DNA of 64,000 nucleotides from Candidatus Thiodiazotropha sp. (ex Epidulcina cf. delphinae) (GTDB lineage: Bacteria; Pseudomonadota; Gammaproteobacteria; Chromatiales; Chromatiaceae). This document shows positions 17,654 through 25,630 of this stretch, one piece after another; position 1 is the stretch's first letter, and each line of letters starts with the position of its first letter. The DNA lies in NCBI GenBank assembly GCA_025656455.1, contig JAHXHS010000019.1, forward strand, positions 1 to 64,000, in the 5' to 3' direction. Both the position numbers and the translations under genes were made by a program. A model generated the notes under the pieces. That model was not told the origin of the DNA, did no database searches, and saw only the letters and a program-made list of their open reading frames with translations.

Positions 17654-18357
17654 GTTCGTCGTACATACTTGAAGAATTTACACTGCTTCATTTCACTAAC
17701 AGAAATGCATCCACTGACCGTCATAATTGGAAGCTAGAGTGGGAAAGAGCATTTTTTGAGCAGCAAAAAAAAATCAAAACAGATAATAAAAAAAATATGG
17801 TTAATGTCTCAAAAAATAGTGAGATATATTCTAGTAAAGAGAGAAAAACTGATCATAAACCTGTCATTTCAGACAATGAAAAAGTATTACGTGAAACTAA
17901 TACTGAGATGCTGCTGCTTAACAATACAATAAGAGATAATAAACAAGTCAAGACACAAGGTTATTTCAACTATACGAAAAAAGCAATCACATACATAACG
18001 AATATGGAGTTAATGGCTGGCAGACATGTTTTATCAAAATCGGCATCTGGCGGTACTGGGTGCACCAATGAGACTATATTCGCAAATATGCCAGGTATAA
18101 AAAAAGACTACAAACAAAATATCTTAATGAAAAATACAGATGATGGTATTCAGCTATGGATATGGGAGAAATCACTAAAAGAAGTTAAACTGAATAAAGT
18201 CATTGAATTTTTGAAATGCCGCTTTAATGATAAAAATCACCCATTATTAAAATTAACTATAAACGGCCAGGTGGCATGGGAAAAGCATACTGAGACTAGT
18301 GGGGAGCCAGTATCAAAGATTAATATTCAAAACAACACTATCGATACAAAATATTGA
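17650..18357 (+). CDS. unknown protein in the fliK position
   Basis: This 235-residue protein overlaps the fliJ stop by four bases (ATGA) and precedes flgD, the place of the hook-length ruler FliK/SctP. It is lysine- and asparagine-rich with no obvious fold in the first 150 residues. The C-terminal part, [20 protein letters not shown] and [13 protein letters not shown], may be a small domain. The proline-rich middle and the conserved C-terminal domain of FliK are not recognisable, and the protein is shorter than most rulers. It may be a highly diverged ruler or an unrelated secreted protein. I do not assign a function. Confidence 0.6.
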   Translation: MSSSYILEEFTLLHFTNRNASTDRHNWKLEWERAFFEQQKKIKTDNKKNMVNVSKNSEIYSSKERKTDHKPVISDNEKVLRETNTEMLLLNNTIRDNKQVKTQGYFNYTKKAITYITNMELMAGRHVLSKSASGGTGCTNETIFANMPGIKKDYKQNILMKNTDDGIQLWIWEKSLKEVKLNKVIEFLKCRFNDKNHPLLKLTINGQVAWEKHTETSGEPVSKINIQNNTIDTKY

Positions 18358-18371
18358 GTGAGGAATTAATC

Positions 18372-18785
18372 ATGGCAATAGACAGCATAGGTTCCACATC
18401 ATCCAATACTGATTCAGTATTACGCCAAGCGGGTTTGGGACAGGATGATTTCATGAAAATACTGCTGACTCAACTTACCTACCAAGATCCACTAAGCCCA
18501 ATGGATAATCAAGAGTTCATCGCGCAATTTGCGCAATTTTCACAACTTGAGCAGAGTCGCCAATCCAATGAGAGCCTGGACTCTCTGTTCACACTACAAG
18601 CAACAAATCAGGCTGTTAACCTGCTTGGTAAAAACGTTGAGGTGGCAAGCAGCTCAGGGAGTATCGTGGGTGATGTTACGACTGTATCCTTCAGGCGAGG
18701 TGTTCCTGATATTACGGTAACAACCTCTGGTGGAGACGTCATCACAAGTGTATCTCTTTCACAAATCACTGTTATACGACAATAG
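18372..18785 (+). CDS. flgD: hook cap protein FlgD, short form
   Basis: This 137-residue protein has the conserved FlgD N-terminus ([20 protein letters not shown], then [17 protein letters not shown]) and a following [14 protein letters not shown] segment. FlgD caps the growing hook. The usual protein has about 220 residues with an inserted Ig-like domain; that domain seems missing here. The start is taken at ATG 18372, which has GAGGA seven bases upstream; an in-frame TTG at 18354 is less likely. Confidence 0.88.
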   Translation: MAIDSIGSTSSNTDSVLRQAGLGQDDFMKILLTQLTYQDPLSPMDNQEFIAQFAQFSQLEQSRQSNESLDSLFTLQATNQAVNLLGKNVEVASSSGSIVGDVTTVSFRRGVPDITVTTSGGDVITSVSLSQITVIRQ

Positions 18786-18798
18786 GACGGGATAATCA

Positions 18799-20004
18799 AT
18801 GTTAGGCTCAGTGTATATCGGATTGACAGGGCTACTCAGCTTTTCAAAGGGGTTGGATGTGATTAGCAATAACGTTGCTAACATGAACACACCTGGATTT
18901 AAGAAAAGTGATCTTCTATTTCAGAATCTAATGTTCAAGCCAACTCCGGGAAGTGGTCAAGCTAACACACATTCCCTTTATACAGGACAAGGCGTATCAG
19001 CGAACCAGTCAACGACAAACTTCTCTCAAGGAGAGCTCAGAGATACCAACAATGACAATGTAGCTGCGATTGATGGAACCGGATTTTTTATTGTACGAAA
19101 CGATTCCGATACATACTTCACTCGCTATGGCGGATTCGAAATCGGGGATGACGGTTTCCTTGTCTCTACAACGAATAATGGAAGAATTGCCGCGCTATCT
19201 GATGACCAGTTGATCGACATAAATATCGAGGGTGATAAAAGATTGGTATCCGTTGCCACAACTAGAATCAGTTTTAAAAATAATTTATCTGCTGGTGGAA
19301 CTGAGCATACCATAGAAGATATTGAAGTATTCGATAGTGAGGGAGGTTCACATAAATTATCATTCCATTTTATAAATAATAGTGCGGAACATCATCGAAG
19401 TTGGCAGATAACTGTGAAAAACGAGGCAAAAGAAGATATTGGATTCGGTCAAATAAGATTTGCTGCAGATGGATCACCTGAAGCTGAATATAATACGGTA
19501 AATATAGAATTGCCTGTCTCTGAAGCAGCACCTTCAAATATTGAGTTGTATTTTGGTGAGCCTGGATCCTTTATCGATTCAACATCTTTTTCCGAGGGAG
19601 AGAATTCAAATCTTGCTATTAATACGGTAAATGGAAGTGGCTCGGGCTCACTGATAAAGACGGAATTCGACGATGATGGAAAACTAATATTTCACTATTC
19701 CAATGGCGAAAAAAAGGATGGGCCCCAGTTAGGATTGGCATGGTTCGATGATTTACAGGCATTGACACAGATAGGAGACGGACTTTTTATGCACAATCAA
19801 GAGCAGTCACCGATAATCGGTACTGCTGGAAATGGAATATTTGGAAATATCATTGGAGGAAAAATTGAACTCTCAAACGTTGAATTAACACTGGAATTCT
19901 CTGACTTGATTATTATTCAAAGAGGCTACCAGGCGTCATCACAAATACTTACAACATCTAATGAAATCATGCAACAAACATTGGATATGGGGAGTAACAG
20001 GTGA
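18799..20004 (+). CDS. flgE: hook protein FlgE
   Basis: This 401-residue hook protein begins with the family N-terminus VYIGLTGLLSFSKGLDVISN and NVANMNTPGFKKSDLLFQ, contains AIDGTGFFIVRNDSDTYFTR, and ends with GKIELSNVELTLEFSDLIII and QRGYQASSQILTTSNEIMQQ. Both terminal helices needed for polymerisation are present, so a hook should form. Its last base is shared with the ATG of the next gene. It is the most distal structural component encoded in the cluster. Confidence 0.95.
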   Translation: MLGSVYIGLTGLLSFSKGLDVISNNVANMNTPGFKKSDLLFQNLMFKPTPGSGQANTHSLYTGQGVSANQSTTNFSQGELRDTNNDNVAAIDGTGFFIVRNDSDTYFTRYGGFEIGDDGFLVSTTNNGRIAALSDDQLIDINIEGDKRLVSVATTRISFKNNLSAGGTEHTIEDIEVFDSEGGSHKLSFHFINNSAEHHRSWQITVKNEAKEDIGFGQIRFAADGSPEAEYNTVNIELPVSEAAPSNIELYFGEPGSFIDSTSFSEGENSNLAINTVNGSGSGSLIKTEFDDDGKLIFHYSNGEKKDGPQLGLAWFDDLQALTQIGDGLFMHNQEQSPIIGTAGNGIFGNIIGGKIELSNVELTLEFSDLIIIQRGYQASSQILTTSNEIMQQTLDMGSNR

Positions 20005-20825
20005 TGAGATATCAAAATTATCGGCTGCTGGGTGATGCTGATGTTAAGCACATTCGATGTATGATATTGCCTCTTCTTAGAGATTGGTTTTTTAAATGGT
20101 TCCAAAGTGATCCCAATTTTATCGATATTGAGGTTTTTGCCGATATAAACGATCGACCGATTGACTTGGAACAAACAGTGCGTTTTACAACTGCTGGCTC
20201 ACCCAGTAAATGGTGCGCTATTGATAGTTATACCGGAGTAAGAGAGTCAATATTGTCATGCTGGGATGGGAGATATAGTCTCGACTTGGACATTGGTAAT
20301 AAAAGCAGTGATTCGCTGATTACTGATGTAGCTGACATGATTTTAGATGAATTGGCGAGAATATTCTTCTCAGTCAATACATGCGATGAACAGGCAGATC
20401 TGGTTCGAGATGTTGCCGGTTCCGTGTCTCAAGATGAAGCAAAATATCTCAGTCATGGAGGGATGATACTCAATATACATGATGATAGCTTTGATCTAAA
20501 TGTCGTTGTATCTGCAAACTTAGTAGGCAATTATATAGCATCTATTTCTGATAATGATTTCAATATAAAAGATAATATAGTCGTGCCTCTATCGTCGGCT
20601 TTGGGTGGTCAAAAAGTAGAGGCCGAGGCAATACTTGGATCAGCAAATCTTACATTTGACGAACTTGTCTCATTAAAACCGGGAGACGTGATAATGCTGG
20701 ATAGCAATATCTCCGATAAAATTGTTCTAAATATAAAAAATACGGATTATTCCTATTCTGGATCGTTAGGAAAAAGAGAAGATAAGTTGGCAATTCAGGT
20801 AGTCAATGAAATGACTGTTAAATGA
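20004..20825 (+). CDS. FliM/SctQ-like C-ring protein lacking the CheY-binding peptide
   Basis: This protein of about 273 residues ends in a SpoA (FliM/FliN C-terminal) domain at roughly residues 200-270: VEAEAILGSANLTFDELVSL, KPGDVIMLDSNISDKIVLNI. This matches the fold that pairs with FliN to build the C-ring or sorting platform. The N-terminus (RYQNYRLLGDADVKHIRCMI) has no LSQDEIDALL-type CheY-binding motif, and the middle domain shows no GGxxG motif of FliM. It is therefore closer in layout to SctQ than to a chemotaxis-controlled FliM. ATG 20004 is preferred; GTG 20001 is possible. Confidence 0.8.
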   Translation: MRYQNYRLLGDADVKHIRCMILPLLRDWFFKWFQSDPNFIDIEVFADINDRPIDLEQTVRFTTAGSPSKWCAIDSYTGVRESILSCWDGRYSLDLDIGNKSSDSLITDVADMILDELARIFFSVNTCDEQADLVRDVAGSVSQDEAKYLSHGGMILNIHDDSFDLNVVVSANLVGNYIASISDNDFNIKDNIVVPLSSALGGQKVEAEAILGSANLTFDELVSLKPGDVIMLDSNISDKIVLNIKNTDYSYSGSLGKREDKLAIQVVNEMTVK

Positions 20826-20910
20826 ATGATTCACTTTTGCGTAATATGCTCTACTAATTAGATTGTAAAATATACGCAGTTCTGTAAATATCAAATCATG
20901 AGGCAACTAT

Positions 20911-21219
20911 ATGTCAGATGCGATTGTTGACAATATTGAACTTAACGAACTTACATCAACCGGACATTCTATTAAAAAGAAAAATAAAGTTGATATGTCG
21001 AAACTAAAAAATATTAAAGTTCAAGTTGAAGTATTTCTTGGGCGAGCAGAACTGACTGTTGGTGAGCTAACAGAGTTGGGCAAACAATCAATTGTAAAAC
21101 TCGATAGAGGTGTAAACGAATATGTCGAAATAATACTCGAAGGTGAAACAATTGCGTTAGGTACTTTAGTGGCTGCAGGTGATAATTTTGGTGTTCATAT
21201 CAGAGAGATTAAAGACTAA
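20911..21219 (+). CDS. fliN: C-ring protein FliN
   Basis: This 102-residue protein is one SpoA domain: LKNIKVQVEVFLGRAELTVG, ELTELGKQSIVKLDRGVNEY, with the end IALGTLVAAGDNFGVHIREI. FliN forms the lower part of the C-ring and binds FliH, so it can serve export even without rotation. Length and sequence are ordinary. An 85-base gap separates it from the FliM-like gene. Its 3' end overlaps the fliO frame. Confidence 0.93.
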   Translation: MSDAIVDNIELNELTSTGHSIKKKNKVDMSKLKNIKVQVEVFLGRAELTVGELTELGKQSIVKLDRGVNEYVEIILEGETIALGTLVAAGDNFGVHIREIKD

Positions 21220-21673
21220 CAGAGAAAGGGGTAGGGCGCATATACTCTACTGGATTATTTTGTTTGTTGGCATATTAGTTTCGAGTCAAACAATTGCAGA
21301 CGAAACGGTCGACACAAAACGAACAGAAGTGATCAGCGCTGATACTTCTGATGAGATCATACCTTTCAGACAAGATGACTATCTACAGGAATTTTCGATA
21401 GGTCGTGCAGTAGGCGCGCTTTTTTTAGCAATACTGGCCGCATATTTTATTGTTTATATCCTGAAATCACATCTTCATGGTTTAAGAGCTAGTAGTACTG
21501 TTAATAATATAGTCATTAAGGATTCCAGGCGCATCTCTCAAAAACTTACAGTTGCCATTGTTGAAATCAATAAGAACGAATATCACGTATTTCATACAGG
21601 ATCAGATCTAAACGTGTTTCGTTCGCAATATCATGAAAAGAACATCTTGGATAAGCAAGATGACGCCACATAG
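21179..21673 (+). CDS. fliO: gate assembly protein FliO
   Basis: The protein is up to 164 residues, with one clear membrane helix (AVGALFLAILAAYFIVYIL), a likely signal sequence before it (LYWIILFVGILVSSQTIAD) and a short cytoplasmic tail beginning VIKDSRRISQKLTVAIVEIN, which matches FliO. FliO helps the FliP ring form. The true start is uncertain: GTG codons at 21179 and 21191 both lie inside the fliN coding region, and no ATG is available. It lies between fliN and fliP, as usual. Confidence 0.82.
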   Translation: MIILVFISERLKTNRERGRAHILYWIILFVGILVSSQTIADETVDTKRTEVISADTSDEIIPFRQDDYLQEFSIGRAVGALFLAILAAYFIVYILKSHLHGLRASSTVNNIVIKDSRRISQKLTVAIVEINKNEYHVFHTGSDLNVFRSQYHEKNILDKQDDAT

Positions 21674-21680
21674 GGACTTT

Positions 21681-22445
21681 ATGCTGACTAATTCAGTAAT
21701 AAAATTACTACTACTTAGTGTAATTTTTTGTTTTTCTACTCAGGTACTTCCAGCGGATATACAATTACCCGGTATTTCTATTGATCTTGGTAATGACACT
21801 GGCGGTGAAGAACCGGAGAGGGTTGCAAATGCACTAAAAGTTGTGCTTATTTTGACTGTGTTAAGTCTTGCGCCAGCTCTCCTTATGGTAATGACATCAT
21901 TCACAAGAATTATAATCATTTTATCAATGTTACGGCATGCGCTGGGTATGCAGCAAACCCCTCCAAACACGGTAATTATCAGTTTGGCTATATTTCTTAC
22001 GCTGTTTAACATGATGCCTGTATTCAATGAAATAGGCAGTCACGCTTTTGACCCTTATATCAAAGGTGAGCTAGAGACAGAGGTGGCTATGGAAAAAGCA
22101 ATGGCGCCACTGAGAGCGTTCATGATACGCCAGACCAGAGAAGTGGATCTTGCACTGATGGTCGATGTGTCGGGAAGTGATATGCCTGAATCTCTAGAAA
22201 CGACCAGGACTGTTCATCTGATACCCGCATTTATGCTTAGTGAACTAAAAACCGCTTTTCAAATAGGTTTTGTAATATTTTTACCCTTTTTATTAATTGA
22301 TATTGTCGTATCGAGTATTTTGATGTCAATGGGCATGCTGATGGTACCGCCCATGATGATATCTTTACCGATAAAGATATTGATGTTTGTGCTTATTGAT
22401 GGTTGGAATTTGGTTGTTCATTCTATATTGAGTAGCTTTCAGTAA
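21681..22445 (+). CDS. fliP: flagellar export gate protein FliP
   Basis: This 254-residue protein has a signal peptide (SVIKLLLLSVIFCFSTQVLP), then the FliP/SctR core: LTVLSLAPALLMVMTSFTRI, MLRHALGMQQTPPNTVIISL and IPAFMLSELKTAFQIGFVIF. FliP forms most of the export pore. The start is taken at ATG 21681, seven bases after the fliO stop with AGGGA before it; an upstream ATG at 21633 would lie inside fliO and precede the signal peptide. It is the last structural gene of the operon and is separated from fliQR by 18 kb. Confidence 0.95.
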   Translation: MLTNSVIKLLLLSVIFCFSTQVLPADIQLPGISIDLGNDTGGEEPERVANALKVVLILTVLSLAPALLMVMTSFTRIIIILSMLRHALGMQQTPPNTVIISLAIFLTLFNMMPVFNEIGSHAFDPYIKGELETEVAMEKAMAPLRAFMIRQTREVDLALMVDVSGSDMPESLETTRTVHLIPAFMLSELKTAFQIGFVIFLPFLLIDIVVSSILMSMGMLMVPPMMISLPIKILMFVLIDGWNLVVHSILSSFQ

Positions 22446-22473
22446 GATACAAATACGTGGATTATTAGACGGT

Positions 22474-23217
22474 ATGGATTCGAGCGGGAAATCGATTTTT
22501 TTACCGGAAGATGAATCTATTCGGGAAAATACAAGAGAGAATCGTAATGATACTACTAGGGGTCTTTTAGTAGAGAAGCATCTTTCTTTGGCAAGAGCTG
22601 TAGCCTCAAGGCTATTTAAAAACAGATGTGACAATGTACTGGAATTCAATGATTACTATCACTATGCAGTGGTAGGGCTATTAGAAGCTTTTGATAAATT
22701 CGATGAGAGTAGTGGCGTACCTTTCGAAAATTATGCCAAGTTTAGAATAAAGGGTGCGATTTTAAATGGAATTCAGAAATCCAGCGAGAAAAGTGAACAA
22801 ATTGCATTTAGAAAAAGACTATTAAATGAAAGATTAAACTCAATAAAAAATGAACCACTCAAACAAGATAGCAATCAGGTATTTGAAGAGTTAGTGAACA
22901 TAGCTATCGGAATGGCTATATCCTATATGTTAGAGGATTCAGGAATAATCAGTAGCAGGGCGAATCCCACTAATGATGAGTTATATACCTCAATCGCATT
23001 CGATGAATTAAAAAAACAGTTAAAAGCTATTGTAGAGCAGTTACCTAGCCGTGAAAAATCCATTATCTATTATCACTACTACCATGGTTTAAGGTTCACA
23101 AGCATCGCCAAGATACTGGATATAACGAAGGGGCGTGTGTCTCAGATCCACAAAAAAGCCGTGAGTAGGATAAGAGAGCTGTTTGAAATGAAGAATAGAG
23201 TGGATGACTATTACTAA
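22474..23217 (+). CDS. FliA-type (sigma-28 family) sigma factor
   Basis: This 247-residue sigma factor has region 2 (VEKHLSLARAVASRLFKNRC, then YYHYAVVGLLEAFDKFDE and ENYAKFRIKGAILNGI) and region 4 (LPSREKSIIYYHYYHGLRFT with KGRVSQIHKKAVSRIREL). The layout without a long non-conserved region fits the FliA/SigD group. It lies 28 bases after fliP, so it is made with the apparatus and may direct genes for its substrates. No FliA-type promoter was recognised inside the window, and no anti-sigma factor FlgM is evident, so its targets are unknown. Confidence 0.88.
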   Translation: MDSSGKSIFLPEDESIRENTRENRNDTTRGLLVEKHLSLARAVASRLFKNRCDNVLEFNDYYHYAVVGLLEAFDKFDESSGVPFENYAKFRIKGAILNGIQKSSEKSEQIAFRKRLLNERLNSIKNEPLKQDSNQVFEELVNIAIGMAISYMLEDSGIISSRANPTNDELYTSIAFDELKKQLKAIVEQLPSREKSIIYYHYYHGLRFTSIAKILDITKGRVSQIHKKAVSRIRELFEMKNRVDDYY

Positions 23218-23223
23218 TCTGTC

Positions 23224-23610
23224 TCATGTTTCTCTTAAAAATAGTTGTATGCTTTTTTGCAGCGAGTGATCTTTTATGAAATGCTCCGAGATTTCCTGGG
23301 CAATGGTATGAAGCCGGGGATCATTTTGTAACTCACTCCCAAATTCCCAAGCTAGAACAGATTCGATAAATATCCGCACTGCTTTCTCTCCCTTTCGCTG
23401 ATCTGGTGTAAGAAGCGCAATACGGTCAAGCACGCGTTTTTTCAGTTCAGAAATATCCGTACGATCTGTCTTTGCTCGCTTTGATGATAACGATTGAGTG
23501 GAAGATGCGGAGGTTGCGGGCTGTTTTGTCGAAAGTTGCGATGATTTATCGGGAGAGGATCCCGACCTGAGCAAGGCAACAAGCTCGTTAATGCGCCTTA
23601 TCGGATCCAT
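23224..23610 (-). CDS. conserved-looking protein of unknown function, 128 residues
   Basis: This gene runs tail-to-tail with the sigma factor, six bases apart. The protein has a serine/threonine/lysine-rich linker at about residues 15-50 and a helical C-terminal domain (ISELKKRVLDRIALLTPDQR, KAVRIFIESVLAWEFGSEL, then IAQEISEHFIKDHSLQKSI). There is no signal peptide or membrane helix. I do not recognise the family. The next gene in its direction of transcription is upstream (23663-24253), 52 bases away, so the two may form an operon. A partner or regulator of the neighbouring apparatus is possible but unsupported. Confidence 0.6.
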   Translation of the reverse strand: MDPIRRINELVALLRSGSSPDKSSQLSTKQPATSASSTQSLSSKRAKTDRTDISELKKRVLDRIALLTPDQRKGEKAVRIFIESVLAWEFGSELQNDPRLHTIAQEISEHFIKDHSLQKSIQLFLRET

Positions 23611-23662
23611 AGGCTATAAAAAACGCGAAATCTCATGATGTAATGTAGAATTCTTAATGTTC

Positions 23663-24253
23663 TTATTCAATATCATTTCTACGGTACGCAGATAGTAGGG
23701 AAAACCGATTATTGGTTGAATCCCCGGAGTCGTCTGTAACATCCTGTGTAACGGACTGTTCGTTTATTGTCTTTTCGGCCGCTTCGATAATTCGGCTCAT
23801 ATCTTTATTCAAGGGTTCGTTGAACGAATTTAGCGCAATTCCTCTGGACAGATCTTCGATACATGAATCGAAACGATCCTGTGCTAGGCTAAGCAGGCCT
23901 CGCTTGAATAAGAAAAAGCAATCTTTTTCTCCGAGTTCCTCGAGATCAGACCATGTCTTTTCAGCAAGATCTACATTCCCTGATGTGAGGTGTAAGAGTC
24001 CTAATTGAAAACGTGCTGGAACAAGGTTCGGTTCGTATTCCAAGGCTTTACTGATTTCCTCCTTTGCGCGGTCGTACATGCCGATTTCCGCGTGAAGTGC
24101 GCCAAGCAGGTAAAGTGCTTCTGCATTATACGGCGTTTTGTTTATCAAATCCTTTAACAGACTAATGGCTTCATCGGGGTGATTGTTGTTTGATGCATGC
24201 AATGCTAAATGCATTAATTCATCAGGTTCAAGTCTATTGATGTGTTCCATCAT
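23663..24253 (-). CDS. TPR-repeat protein
   Basis: This 196-residue soluble protein has about four tetratricopeptide repeats at residues 10-145, for example AEALYLLGALHAEIGMYDRA and VPARFQLGLLHLTSGNVDLA, followed by an acidic, unstructured tail. TPR proteins bind partner peptides; small ones act as chaperones for translocators in type III injectisomes (SycD/LcrH class, typically about 165 residues with three repeats). Its location at the end of the flagellar-type block makes a chaperone role attractive but unproven. An AAGGAG sequence lies upstream of the start. Confidence 0.8.
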   Translation of the reverse strand: MMEHINRLEPDELMHLALHASNNNHPDEAISLLKDLINKTPYNAEALYLLGALHAEIGMYDRAKEEISKALEYEPNLVPARFQLGLLHLTSGNVDLAEKTWSDLEELGEKDCFFLFKRGLLSLAQDRFDSCIEDLSRGIALNSFNEPLNKDMSRIIEAAEKTINEQSVTQDVTDDSGDSTNNRFSLLSAYRRNDIE

Positions 24254-24639
24254 TTTATAATAGGACTCCTTACTTAGAACGGTTAAAAGCAGCTAACAGC
24301 ATTGTACTACACTAAGTTATTTAAACTCAGGTTGTATCTTTGACAAGAAGAGGCGAACCACTCAATTTGGGACTCTGCATCAAGCTGCGGATATTTAACA
24401 TAATATACAGAGTCAGATAGCTGTATAAAGGGTATAGGGCATTGTTGATTACGGCACAACCCATTGCCTAGGAATTATCATCACAAATAAAAAATAATGC
24501 AAGTCCTGAGCCACTTTAATTTATAGAGAAAATTGCGATAGCACCTCACTCATGCCGTTAACAAATACGACCCATGATTGTTAGTGCATTAAGCATAGAG
24601 TGTTGCGAATACTGATAACAACAATGCATTCGAACCTCC

Positions 24640-24659
24640 ATAGGACATAAAAGTCCTAT
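24640..24659. promoter_or_regulatory. inverted repeat, possible activator-binding site
   Basis: ATAGGAC and GTCCTAT form perfect 7-base arms around a 6-base AT-rich spacer. It lies about 340 bases upstream of the sigma-54 promoter at 24976, a plausible distance for the upstream site of a sigma-54 activator such as the one at 60089-61081. It is directly followed by a second palindrome, ATTCCGGAAT at 24658-24667. A simple transcript hairpin is the alternative. Confidence 0.35.
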
Positions 24660-24975
24660 TCCGGAATTCGCTCATGATAGATTCAAGACCCTTTCTTTTA
24701 GCTATTTTCACGCATCCTCAGACTTTGCATCCCTAGGACAAAAGCATCACACACCATTCATAGGGGTACCACTTGAATATCTGCTGAAACTTACAACAGA
24801 GAGTTTCCGGATTGATTCGAAAATCTCCATGGCATGGCTGGATTGTCGTCGTTGTCCTTCGCTTTAAGCACCTGATAATTCTGAAAAAATATCCACGGCT
24901 TGTGTTCGCGCCCACTGATGAATGTCAGATGGACAATCCTCATCAGGACTTCCTCGGCAAACAAATTTTGAAATT

Positions 24976-24991
24976 TGGCATGCGATCTGCT
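24976..24991 (+). promoter_or_regulatory. sigma-54 (-24/-12) promoter of the injection-system operon
   Basis: The sequence TGGCATGCGATCTGCT matches the consensus TGGCACG-N4-TTGCW at 10 of 12 defined positions, with the invariant GG and GC pairs separated by exactly 10 bases. The predicted start of transcription is near 25002, leaving a leader of about 44 bases before the ATG at 25046. A sigma-54 activator gene closes the same island, which strengthens the call. Confidence 0.75.
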
Positions 24992-25045
24992 CATTGACTC
25001 GACATGAACGCCGGCAGATCGGTCGGCAGTTGACAGGGAAAAGGC

Positions 25046-25630
25046 ATGGCAGACTACTCCGTGATTGCGGATGTTTCCGAAACATTGCAAACGGTACTTA
25101 CCAACGCACTGAGCACACTCGCACCCGGGCCGCCGGTTGCCGAGTTGCATGATCTCAGCGGTCCGGTCGCCACCAACCCACCTCGGGTGACCCTGTTTCT
25201 CTACGAAGTGATGGAAGATCATACCGTGCGCAACAGGCCGGCAACACGCTCGATTACGCCACCCACACTGACCGAAGAGAAACCGCCGCTACCTTTGCTG
25301 CTGCGCTATCTGCTGACCCCTTGGAGCGGTGACATCCTCACCGATCATCGGATGTTGGGAAGGGCCCTGCAAGTACTCTACGACGGCGCCATTCTAAGCG
25401 GCCCTCAGCTCAGTGGCGGTCTGGCCGGGACCAGTGATGCATTGAAGCTGAAGCTCGCACCCCTGACGCTGGAGGATCGCTCCAGGGTGTTTGCCGCGGC
25501 CCAGGAACGTTATCACCTCTCAGTGACCTACGAAGTACGCGTGGTCAACCTGGATCCGATCAATCAACAACAGCTCGTACCCGTTCAGGAACGGCAGTTG
25601 ATCGGGGCAAGACCGGTGAACGGCTCATGA
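25046..25630 (+). CDS. eCIS cap/tube-terminator protein (Pvc16/Afp16-like, DUF4255)
   Basis: This 194-residue protein has the Pvc16 N-terminal domain pattern: VIADVSETLQTVLTNAL at the start, PPRVTLFLYEVMEDHTVRNR, PPLPLLLRYLLTPWSGD and HRMLGRALQVLYDGAILSG. The related Afp16 caps the tube and sheath at the far end and fixes particle length. It is the first gene of the operon, with a GGGAAAAGG ribosome binding site and a sigma-54 promoter 55 bases upstream. In Afp this gene lies near the end, so a position first is one of the alternative eCIS layouts. Confidence 0.88.
   Translation: MADYSVIADVSETLQTVLTNALSTLAPGPPVAELHDLSGPVATNPPRVTLFLYEVMEDHTVRNRPATRSITPPTLTEEKPPLPLLLRYLLTPWSGDILTDHRMLGRALQVLYDGAILSGPQLSGGLAGTSDALKLKLAPLTLEDRSRVFAAAQERYHLSVTYEVRVVNLDPINQQQLVPVQERQLIGARPVNGS

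Larger units (their letters stand above)
24254..25045. other. long intergenic region between the two gene blocks
   Basis: About 790 bases separate the TPR gene from the injection-system operon, transcribed divergently. Base composition changes across it from AT-rich to GC-rich. It contains a perfect inverted repeat at 24640-24659 and a near-consensus sigma-54 promoter at 24976-24991, described separately. No gene-like open frame is supported; antisense frames near 24791-25222 run into the first operon gene. Confidence 0.6.

Noticed and set aside
24453..24467. GGCAC...TTGC resembling a sigma-54 promoter
   Set aside because: The GG and GC pairs are 11 bases apart instead of 10, a spacing that normally abolishes sigma-54 binding, and the site is about 590 bases from any gene on that strand.
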